From assembly GCA_043793345.1 (NCBI GenBank), contig JAYVXF010000097.1, positions 1 through 7,136 on the forward strand: a DNA stretch of 7,136 nt. Direction: 5' to 3'. A model generated the notes under the pieces. The model made no database searches, was not told where the DNA came from, and worked only from the letters and a program-made list of their open reading frames with translations. Position 1 is the first letter of the stretch, and every line of letters starts with the position of its first letter. Positions 1 through 5,441 of the stretch are shown here, piece by piece. Origin of the DNA: UKL13-2 sp043793345 (GTDB lineage: Bacteria > Pseudomonadota > Gammaproteobacteria > Burkholderiales > Usitatibacteraceae). The position numbers and the translations under genes were made by a program.

Positions 1-1032
1 GTGTCCGTGCGGTGCTTCGATCTCGGCGTAGGTGACGTTTTTCTTTTCCGCCAATAACGCCTTCACAATCTCACGCGAACGCGCCGGTGAAAAACGCCAG
101 TCGGTGGTGAACGAAATCACCAAAAACTTTGCCGTCGCAGGTTTAAGCGCGCGAGCAAGATTACCGCCATGTTCGCGCGCAGGATCAAAATAATCGAGCG
201 CCTTGGTGACGCGCAAATACGTATTGGCATCGTAATAGCCGGAAAATTTTTCGCCCTGATAACGCAGATACGACTCGATCTGGAATTCCGAATCGAACGA
301 ATATTTGAGTCCCGCGCGCAAGTCTCGACCAAACTTCGCCTCCATCTGGTCGTCCGAAATGTAGGTGATGTGGCCGATCATGCGAGCGACCGTGAGGCCG
401 CGTTTGGGCACGACGTGATGCTCGGCAAAATGTCCGGCATGAAAATCCGGGTCGGTCAAAATCGCCTGACGCGCGACTTCGTTAAACGCAATGTTTTGCG
501 CGGAAAGATTGGGTGCTGCGGCGATGACCAACGCATTTGCCACTTGCTGTGGATAGCGCGTTGCCCAGCACATCGCCTGCATGCCGCCGAGCGAGCCACC
601 CATCACTGCGGCGAGTTTGTTGATCCCCAATTCTGCAATCAAGCGCACCTGCGAATCGACCCAGTCTTCCACCGTCACCAGCGGAAAGTCTGCGCCGTAA
701 GCCTTCTGCGTATCAGGATTGATCGACAACGGCCCGGTAGAGCCGAAACAGGAGCCGAGATTGTTGACGCCGATGACGAAAAATTTATTTGTGTCGACCG
801 GCTTGCCGACGCCAATCATGTTGTCCCACCAGCCGAGATTTTCGGGCTCGTTTTCGTAGGTGCCCGCGACGTGGTGCGAGGCGTTCAAGGCGTGACACAC
901 CAGAATCGCATTCGACTTATCCGCGTTCAATGTGCCGTAGGTTTCGAAGGCGAGATCGTACGCGCGCAGGTTTGCGCCGCTGGCAAGTGCGAGCGGCTCG
1001 GAGAAATGCGCGGTCTGTGGTGCAGCGATCAT
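1..1032 (-). CDS. metX: Homoserine O-acyltransferase MetX (alpha/beta hydrolase), 3' end outside window
   Basis: The first 344 residues are present with no stop before the window edge. MetX acylates the hydroxyl of L-homoserine, using acetyl-CoA or succinyl-CoA, as the first committed step of methionine synthesis in the cytoplasm. Visible landmarks are the oxyanion/N-terminal motif FETYGTLN (about residues 29-36), CHALNASHHVAG (46-57), GVNNLGSCFGSTGP (88-101), the nucleophile elbow GGSLGGMQA with Ser147, the acid TDW with Asp311, and the catalytic His344 in APHGH, the last residue seen. The full catalytic triad is therefore present. Family members run about 370-400 residues, so roughly 30-50 are missing. 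The ATG at 1032 gives the usual N-terminus (PQTAHFSEPLAL), but no Shine-Dalgarno precedes it because a terminator U-tract sits there. Betaproteobacterial MetX is commonly annotated as succinyl-specific (MetXS); I cannot decide the acyl donor from what is visible. metW usually follows metX in this group and would lie off the left edge. Confidence 0.96.
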   Translation of the reverse strand, partial: MIAAPQTAHFSEPLALASGANLRAYDLAFETYGTLNADKSNAILVCHALNASHHVAGTYENEPENLGWWDNMIGVGKPVDTNKFFVIGVNNLGSCFGSTGPLSINPDTQKAYGADFPLVTVEDWVDSQVRLIAELGINKLAAVMGGSLGGMQAMCWATRYPQQVANALVIAAAPNLSAQNIAFNEVARQAILTDPDFHAGHFAEHHVVPKRGLTVARMIGHITYISDDQMEAKFGRDLRAGLKYSFDSEFQIESYLRYQGEKFSGYYDANTYLRVTKALDYFDPAREHGGNLARALKPATAKFLVISFTTDWRFSPARSREIVKALLAEKKNVTYAEIEAPHGH

Positions 1033-1042
1033 AGCCAACAAT

Positions 1043-1077
1043 AAAAAAGCCCAATCAGCTTCATGCTAATCGGGCTT
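1043..1077 (-). terminator. Intrinsic terminator in the metX leader (riboswitch expression platform)
   Basis: Read on the minus strand, AAGCCCGATTAGC (1077-1065) pairs with GCTGATTGGGCTT (1059-1047) to give a 13-bp stem with two G-U wobbles and a 5-nt ATGAA loop. It runs into TTTTTTATT. It ends about 10 nt before the metX ATG, so it is an attenuator inside the leader and not the end of the upstream operon. Its 5' arm (AGCC...TTAGC) is also complementary to GCTAA...GGCT in the upstream riboswitch core (1111-1100), which would be the competing antiterminator. Confidence 0.85.
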
Positions 1078-1093
1078 CTTGAAACTGCAAATT

Positions 1094-1170
1094 CGCGATA
1101 GCCGCTTTAGCCGTATTTGTCGGGAGTTAATCTTTCCCTGCGCCCGCAAGCTGATCGTCAAATCGGCGCA
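1094..1170 (-). ncRNA. SAM-II (metA motif) riboswitch aptamer upstream of metX
   Basis: On the minus strand a perfect 6-bp P1 (TGCGCC 1170-1165 with GGCGCA 1144-1139) encloses a 20-nt loop that starts GATTTGA and carries TTGC at 1149-1146. Downstream come GACAAAT (1121-1115) and the invariant-looking GCTAAA (1111-1106). This order (P1, GATTTaa loop, TTGC, P1', GAtAAAT, GCTAAA) is that of the SAM-II H-type pseudoknot as I know it from the structurally solved metX example. TTGC and GCTAA can form the pseudoknot helix P2 around the SAM pocket. An additional hairpin GGGA/TCCC (1138-1122) is inserted after P1'; inserted hairpins at this point would be tolerated in the fold. P2 may extend through AGC/GCT (1152-1150 with 1102-1100) and CGAT/ATCG (1157-1154 with 1099-1096). 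Position before metX and the downstream terminator fit SAM-dependent repression. Identification is by eye; SAM-II is best known from Alphaproteobacteria. Confidence 0.8.
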
Positions 1171-1175
1171 TTCAC

Positions 1176-1204
1176 AAGTTACGCTAAGTAATGCGTACTG
1201 TCAA
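1176..1204 (-). promoter_or_regulatory. Predicted sigma-70 promoter of metX
   Basis: A perfect -35 TTGACA (1204-1199) is followed after 17 nt by TAACTT (1181-1176), a weak -10 (3 of 6). Transcription would begin near 1169, at the first bases of riboswitch stem P1. That coincidence supports both calls. Confidence 0.55.
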
Positions 1205-1209
1205 GCAGG

Positions 1210-1228
1210 AAAAAATCGCGTAGAACGC
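1210..1228 (-). terminator. Possible weak terminator downstream of the urc operon
   Basis: On the minus strand GCGT-TCT-ACGC (1228-1218) is followed by GA and six T residues (1215-1210). The stem has only 4 bp, so this is at best a weak terminator that might insulate metX from the upstream operon. It lies just ahead of the metX -35 element. Confidence 0.25.
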
Positions 1229-1314
1229 CATTTGGTGCGGTGTTTCAGCCGTTTTAGGCTGGAAAGCCGCGCCAGCGCTAGTGTCTAGCAAATAGTTTTG
1301 CTGCGCTAAATGAG

Positions 1315-1407
1315 AACCGTCATTCCCGCGAAGGCGGGAATCCAATTTTGTTCAGCAGCACGAAACTAACGATAACTTGGATTCCCGCCTTCGCGGGAAT
1401 GACGGTT
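1315..1407. repeat. REPIN-like doublet of REP palindromes (perfect 31-bp inverted repeat)
   Basis: The left arm 1315-1345 and right arm 1377-1407 are exact reverse complements over 31 bp, separated by a 31-nt spacer (1346-1376). Each arm contains its own hairpin: ATTCCCGC and GCGGGAAT around a 4-nt loop. Two REP units in opposite orientation are the layout of REPINs, non-autonomous elements mobilised by RAYT (TnpA-REP) transposases. No transposase is in the window. It sits in the non-coding gap behind the rutR-like gene. As RNA the 93 nt would fold into one long hairpin that could also protect the 3' end of the operon transcript; that role is inferred. Confidence 0.85.
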
Positions 1408-1433
1408 GCTTTAGATGGTGCCCCCGGTGTGCG

Positions 1434-2156
1434 CTATTGAATGTCGCGCACTCCACAACCCTTTAACACCAGCCGCACCAGTTGTTCGGTAGCACGTTCG
1501 AACTCAGCGCGCGTGATTTTGCTTTTGCCCAGCACCGCGCAAACCTGCGGCTGAAAATCAGCGTACGTTTGCGTCGCCGCCCAGATGGTAAAAAACAAAT
1601 GCCGCGCATCGATGCGATCCATCAGCCCTCGATCCGCCCAGTGCGCAATCACCAACGATTTTTCATCAATCAACGCTTTTAATTCACGCCGCAAGTAGCC
1701 GCCAATCTGCGGCGCGCCGTGCAGCATTTCGTTGGCAAATACCCGTGACGCATCGGGGTGCGTCGCGGTGAGCCGCATCTTGGCGCGGATATACTCGCCG
1801 AGTGCCGCAACAGGATGCGCGTCACGGCGAATGCCATCGGTTTCAGCGAGCCACAAGGTCAAGGTGTGGTCGAGCACCGCCCGATAAAGGCAGGCCTTGG
1901 TCCGAAAATAATAATGCAGGTTTGCTTTCGGTAAATTCGCGCTCATCGCAATCTCGGCCATGGTCGCGCCCGAAAAACCGGCGCGCGCAAATACCGCTTC
2001 GGCTGCAAGCAGAATGTCGGCGACCGCAGCGACGCGAATATGCTCCTTGCGGCGTGGTGACGCTTGGACAACCACCGCGCGCGTTGGCCTATTGCGTTCC
2101 TTGTCGCGTGTCTTATAGCGCGTCTTATCGCGTGCCAAAAATTCGGTCACCCGCAT
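1434..2156 (-). CDS. rutR: RutR-like TetR-family repressor (pyrimidine-responsive)
   Basis: The protein has 240 residues. The N-terminal TetR DNA-binding domain (about 43-90) contains ILLAAEAVFARAGFSGATMAEIA followed by the recognition-helix region LPKANLHYYFRTKACLY. The C-terminal half closely follows E. coli RutR (YcdC): EYIRAKMRLTATHPDASRVFANEML, then LKALIDEKSLVIAHW and IWAATQTYADF (191-201). The last segment matches the RutR stretch holding Trp, Gln and Tyr of the uracil pocket. RutR senses uracil/thymine and represses pyrimidine-degradation genes. Here it is the last gene of a uracil-catabolic operon, so it probably represses its own operon from the box at 5321-5336. The ATG at 2156 overlaps the end of upp by 32 nt, implying translational coupling. 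It adds a basic, repetitive extension of about 27 residues; a GTG at 2075 would give 213 residues, almost the E. coli length. The start is therefore uncertain. Confidence 0.85.
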   Translation of the reverse strand: MRVTEFLARDKTRYKTRDKERNRPTRAVVVQASPRRKEHIRVAAVADILLAAEAVFARAGFSGATMAEIAMSANLPKANLHYYFRTKACLYRAVLDHTLTLWLAETDGIRRDAHPVAALGEYIRAKMRLTATHPDASRVFANEMLHGAPQIGGYLRRELKALIDEKSLVIAHWADRGLMDRIDARHLFFTIWAATQTYADFQPQVCAVLGKSKITRAEFERATEQLVRLVLKGCGVRDIQ

Positions 2157-2766
2157 CTCCCAATCCCGGCACGATATAGCCGTGCTCGTTGAGACGCTCG
2201 TCGAGCGAGGCCGCCGTGATCATCACGTCAGGATGGTGGGCGAGCATGGTGGCAACGCCTTCGGGTGCGGCCAGCAGGCAAACCAGTTTCACGCTCGTCA
2301 CGCCGTATTCTTTCAATCGATTGATCGCGGCCACGGCCGAGTTTCCGGTGGCCAGCATCGGATCAACAACGATGACGATGCGGTCGGCAATATCTTCGGG
2401 CACCTTGAAATAATATTCCACCGGCTCCAGCGTTTCGGGATCGCGATAGAGGCCGATGTGGCCGACGCGCGCCGCAGGCAGCAGCTCCAGCATGCCGTCA
2501 AGCATGCCGTTGCCCGCGCGCAGGATCGAGACGATGCATTGTTTTTTTCCGCTGATCACGGGCGAGGAAATCTCGGTGATCGGCGTGCGGATGGTGATGT
2601 TCTCGGTCGGCAAATCGCGGGTGACTTCATAGGCGAGCATCTGGCTGATCTCTTTCACCAGGCGGCGAAACGAATCGGTGGTGGTCTCTTCAGAGCGCAG
2701 GTAGGTGAGTTTGTGTTTCAGCAGCGGGTGGTCGATGACGTTGAGGTTCGGGAATTTGGGATGCAT
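2125..2766 (-). CDS. upp: Uracil phosphoribosyltransferase
   Basis: The 213-residue product fits the roughly 208-residue UPRT family. It converts uracil and PRPP to UMP and pyrophosphate in the cytosol. Visible motifs are the N-terminal HPLLKHKLTYLR (about 13-24), ILRAGNGMLDGML (81-93), the PRPP-binding loop VIVVDPMLATGNSA (131-144), and the C-terminal uracil-binding segment GYIVPGLGDAGDRIFGT (196-212). I chose the ATG at 2766 because it gives the conserved start and has GGAG six bases upstream; a start at 2778 (MEKI...) would place the SD inside the gene. It lies 34 nt downstream of urc4. In this context the enzyme probably serves catabolism, as Fur1 does in the yeast URC pathway where uracil must first become UMP, as well as ordinary salvage. 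Confidence 0.95.
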   Translation of the reverse strand: MHPKFPNLNVIDHPLLKHKLTYLRSEETTTDSFRRLVKEISQMLAYEVTRDLPTENITIRTPITEISSPVISGKKQCIVSILRAGNGMLDGMLELLPAARVGHIGLYRDPETLEPVEYYFKVPEDIADRIVIVVDPMLATGNSAVAAINRLKEYGVTSVKLVCLLAAPEGVATMLAHHPDVMITAASLDERLNEHGYIVPGLGDAGDRIFGTR

Positions 2767-2800
2767 TATTTTCTCCATACGTGTTTGCAAAATGCGTTGT

Positions 2801-4060
2801 TCAAAATACCGTGCCGTCGCTGTCGATATTGACCGGCGGCGCGCCATCTGCGCGGCGCTCAGCAGCAATTTTTCTTCCCGCAGCCCACGTGCCGCCTTCA
2901 AGCACACAGGCAAGCGGAAAGTTTGTTGCATCGAGACCGAGTGTGTCACGCACCATGTCGGCCAATCGATCAAGCGCTGCAACGGTGATCGCACGCCATT
3001 CAATCACCATCGCATCATCCACCGTCAATATTCGCGTGTGAAAAGTCGCATCGCGCGCAACGATCAAGCCCATGTCCAGCAGCAATCCGCCGTTGCGATA
3101 TTCAGGTAAGCCGGTGAGCGCATCGACGCCGGTGATGATGAGACCCGCTTCCTGCAGCGGCTCCAACAGTGAATAGGTGAGCCACTGCGTGAGCTTGTGA
3201 AACGGTACGCGCCCGCCTGACGCGGCGGGATGCGGCCAGCAATCGCCCAGCGGAATTGTTTCCAACGTCATGCGCGCCGGCCACATCGGCCCGAGAGCGC
3301 GCAGCAAGGTATTGAGGATAAATGCGGCTTCGATTTTTTTGTCGCGCGAATGCGTCAACAGATAATCCGCCAAATTTCCCAACCGCGCTGGTGTGCCAAA
3401 CACCGCAGGCGCCGCGGCGGCAATCACACCGAGGCGCGCCAGCAACGCCGCGCGTCCGTCGAGACCGATCAGGGGATTATTTTTGTTCACCTGAAATGCG
3501 TCGGCGATTTGTTGCGGCTGGATGCGTGCGAGTGCGGCGGCATCACTGCGCAGCGGTTGCGAGGGATCGTCCGACAGCGCGCCACTTTCAAACAAGGCCA
3601 GACTCGCGATGCCTAACCCTTCAGAACGGTTAAGCGTTTGCCCGGTGGCTGCATCGCGATAGCGCCAATCGGCACCGGCACCAGCATCGAGTAGCACACT
3701 CGGTATCACCAGATCGATTCGCGCCTTGACGCGCTCGATTATTTTGTCATTGCGCATCAAGCCGTGATTAGTGGCGACACGCATCCATCGATCCACACCA
3801 CCGGCTTCGAAATGTCGCCAGCGGCTGTGATAGGGCACCTTCAAATCCGGATAGCGTTCGCGAATGACGTCAGCCACATAGGCGGCCGTTGCCGATAGTT
3901 TTTCCGCGTGCCAAACGAAATGCGGTGAATTTCCTGCCTTCACATACGCAAATATTTCTTCGCAATGCTCGCGCACGGCGGACGCTGAAAGCAGTCGCGC
4001 GGCAGGATGCGACTCGGGCACCGGTGTGTGCCATCCGCCTGAATCATTCACGTCGTTCAA
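2801..4060 (-). CDS. urc4: Urc4/Urg3-type uracil catabolism protein (DUF1688)
   Basis: This 419-residue protein carries hallmarks of the DUF1688/Urc4 family: LLSASAVREHC (about 23-33), the strongly conserved VPYHSRWRHFEAGGVDRW (75-92), LDAGAGADWRYRD and the C-terminal DSDGTVF. Urc4 is required in Lachancea kluyveri to degrade uracil by the URC route (uracil to ribosylurea to urea and 3-hydroxypropionate); a role in processing the ribosylurea-type intermediate is plausible, but its chemistry is not settled as far as I know. No signal peptide or membrane segment is seen. The start is TTG at 4060, three bases after the urc1 stop, with GGAAGA of the urc1 end acting as SD at about 8-nt spacing. 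GTG at 4051 is the alternative but is too far from that SD. Tight packing behind urc1 implies cotranslation. Confidence 0.9.
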   Translation of the reverse strand: MNDVNDSGGWHTPVPESHPAARLLSASAVREHCEEIFAYVKAGNSPHFVWHAEKLSATAAYVADVIRERYPDLKVPYHSRWRHFEAGGVDRWMRVATNHGLMRNDKIIERVKARIDLVIPSVLLDAGAGADWRYRDAATGQTLNRSEGLGIASLALFESGALSDDPSQPLRSDAAALARIQPQQIADAFQVNKNNPLIGLDGRAALLARLGVIAAAAPAVFGTPARLGNLADYLLTHSRDKKIEAAFILNTLLRALGPMWPARMTLETIPLGDCWPHPAASGGRVPFHKLTQWLTYSLLEPLQEAGLIITGVDALTGLPEYRNGGLLLDMGLIVARDATFHTRILTVDDAMVIEWRAITVAALDRLADMVRDTLGLDATNFPLACVLEGGTWAAGRKIAAERRADGAPPVNIDSDGTVF

Positions 4061-4063
4061 AAT

Positions 4064-5305
4064 TTATTCTTCCAATCCACGGCCCTTCGGCACTGCCAAT
4101 TCTTCCGCGTCTGGCATGTAATTGGAAAAATATCCAGCAGCTTTTTTCGCATCCATTTCCACCCGCGCGTCAGCCGGAATCAATGCATCCGGAATCGGCA
4201 CGCGCTCCACCACCTCAATACCTTGCTCGACGAGCGCGCCGTGTTTCATGTCGCTCATCGATGCCCAGCGGTCGATGCGTGTGATGCCGAGCCAGTGAAA
4301 TACATCGGGCATCAATTCCTGAAAACGCATGTCCTGCACACCGGCCACGCATTCGGTGCGGGCAAAATAAGTTTCCGCGCGGTCGCCGCCGGGTTGGCGT
4401 TTCCTCGCGTTGTAGACCAGAAACTTGGTGACTTCGCCGAGCGCGCGGCCTTCTTTGCGGTTGTAAATCACCAGACCAACGCCGCCCTGCTGCGCCATGT
4501 CGATGCAGACCTCAATGCCGTGCGCGAGATACGGCCGACACGTGCAGATGTCGGAGCCGAACACATCGGAGCCATTGCATTCGTCGTGCAAACGGCAGGC
4601 GATCTTCGTTTCAGGTTTGCCGAGTTTGCTCATGTCGCCGAAAAAATACACCGTCATGCCGCCAATCGGCGGCAGGAAAACTTTCAAGTCGGGACGCGTC
4701 ACCAGCTCTGGAAACATGCCCGCCGTCTGCTCAAACAGCGCGCGTCGCAACGCGCTTTCTTTCACCTTGAAACGATTCGCAAGACCCGGCAAATACCACA
4801 CCGGATCGATCGCCGCCTTGGTCACTTTTACGTCGCCGTTCGCCGTAAGAATATCGCCGTCAGGCTTCAACCGCCCCGCCACGATGGCTGCCTTCAGCTC
4901 CGGCATGTTGATGTGTGCCTTGGTGACGGCAATGCTCGGGCGCACATCGGCACCGGCTAGAATTTCGGCCGCAAATGCGGACGACACCAGATGCCCCCAC
5001 GGATCCATCGAGACGATTTTGTCGGCATCTCCCCATTGCGGATGCGGGCCAATCATTTCGGCTGGCGCGGTATTGGTGAGATCGGGCCGATGGTCGCGTT
5101 GCAGCGCGCCCGAGGCGACTGCCAGCGCGCGATACACAGCATACGCGCCCGAGTGCGTGCCGATGGCGTTGCGCTGCGCGAGATCGGTGAGACTCGCGAT
5201 CACGGGGCCGCGCTCGGTGGGATTCAATGCGCCCCAATGAATATCAAAAAACGCGCCACGCTTGTGCGCTTTCGGGTGCGAGGAAAGAACGATGTGGTCG
5301 GACAT
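4064..5305 (-). CDS. urc1: Urc1-type GTP cyclohydrolase II family protein (uracil catabolism)
   Basis: The 413-residue protein has a family-specific N-terminal half (SSHPKAHKRGAFFDIHWG, GTHSGAYAVYRALAVASG, DPWGHLVSS) and a C-terminal GTP-cyclohydrolase-II-like domain. The zinc site C-x10-C-x-C is intact: Cys243, Cys254 and Cys256 in DECNGSDVFGSDICTC. The substrate-binding Arg-x-Glu-Gly-Arg segment appears as YNRKEGRALGEV (281-292), whose downstream residues diverge from true RibA (EGRGIGL). With urc4 and upp next door, the role is Urc1 of the URC pathway, presumably hydrolytic opening of a uracil-derived nucleotide ring by analogy to GTP ring opening; the exact substrate is inferred. ATG at 5305 has GGAG seven bases upstream. 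It is the first gene of the operon and has a clear promoter and operator. It should not be annotated as riboflavin RibA. Confidence 0.92.
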   Translation of the reverse strand: MSDHIVLSSHPKAHKRGAFFDIHWGALNPTERGPVIASLTDLAQRNAIGTHSGAYAVYRALAVASGALQRDHRPDLTNTAPAEMIGPHPQWGDADKIVSMDPWGHLVSSAFAAEILAGADVRPSIAVTKAHINMPELKAAIVAGRLKPDGDILTANGDVKVTKAAIDPVWYLPGLANRFKVKESALRRALFEQTAGMFPELVTRPDLKVFLPPIGGMTVYFFGDMSKLGKPETKIACRLHDECNGSDVFGSDICTCRPYLAHGIEVCIDMAQQGGVGLVIYNRKEGRALGEVTKFLVYNARKRQPGGDRAETYFARTECVAGVQDMRFQELMPDVFHWLGITRIDRWASMSDMKHGALVEQGIEVVERVPIPDALIPADARVEMDAKKAAGYFSNYMPDAEELAVPKGRGLEE

Positions 5306-5320
5306 GCGGCGACTCCGAAG

Positions 5321-5336
5321 CTGACTGGTTGGTCAG
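5321..5336 (-). promoter_or_regulatory. RutR-type operator in front of urc1
   Basis: Minus strand CTGACCAACCAGTCAG compares with the E. coli RutR consensus TTGACCANNTGGTCAA: the left half matches 6 of 7 and the right half 4 of 7, with symmetric TGAC/GTCA outer bases. It begins one base after the -10 element, covering the transcription start, where bound repressor would block RNA polymerase. The probable ligand is the RutR-like protein encoded by the fourth gene of the same operon. Confidence 0.65.
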
Positions 5337-5337
5337 G

Positions 5338-5366
5338 ATTGTAGCGCGGAATTCAGCGCCATTCAG
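5338..5366 (-). promoter_or_regulatory. Predicted sigma-70 promoter of the urc operon
   Basis: On the minus strand a near-consensus -10 TACAAT (5343-5338, 5 of 6) is preceded at 17 nt by CTGAAT (5366-5361, 3 of 6) as a weak -35. Start of transcription would fall around 5331, inside the RutR-type box, leaving a leader of about 26 nt before the urc1 ATG. Confidence 0.6.
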
Positions 5367-5441
5367 GATAGCGTGCGAGCGAGCCGCTGCGGCATAATGA
5401 AATAATGCAATTTTCAAACGACGAACACAATGAGGAACCCG

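Noticed and set aside
169..1044. Long plus-strand open frame of 291 codons opposite metX
   Set aside because: It is the antisense shadow of metX, whose conserved motifs and catalytic triad are on the minus strand. The plus-strand product is Arg/Cys/His-rich with no recognisable domain.
1043..1080. The same hairpin as a plus-strand terminator
   Set aside because: On the plus strand the stem is followed by CTTGAAAC, without a T-tract, and no plus-strand gene precedes it.
1079..1288. Plus-strand 69-codon frame in the metX leader
   Set aside because: It runs antisense to the riboswitch and promoter, has no SD, and its product looks like translated structured RNA, not a protein.
1321..1400. CRISPR array
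   Set aside because: Only two copies of the repeat, in inverted rather than direct orientation, and no further spacers; this is a REP doublet.
4497..5240. Plus-strand 247-codon frame within urc1
   Set aside because: Shadow of urc1; composition is typical of GC-rich antisense frames and no family motif is visible.
4064..5305. Riboflavin-synthesis GTP cyclohydrolase II (ribA)
   Set aside because: The zinc cysteines are shared, but the protein is about twice the RibA catalytic-domain length, lacks the EGRGIGL continuation, and sits with urc4 and upp, so the Urc1 assignment is stronger.
5393..5398. CATAAT as -10 of the Bug gene
   Set aside because: No acceptable -35 lies 16-18 nt upstream, so the plus-strand promoter is not called.
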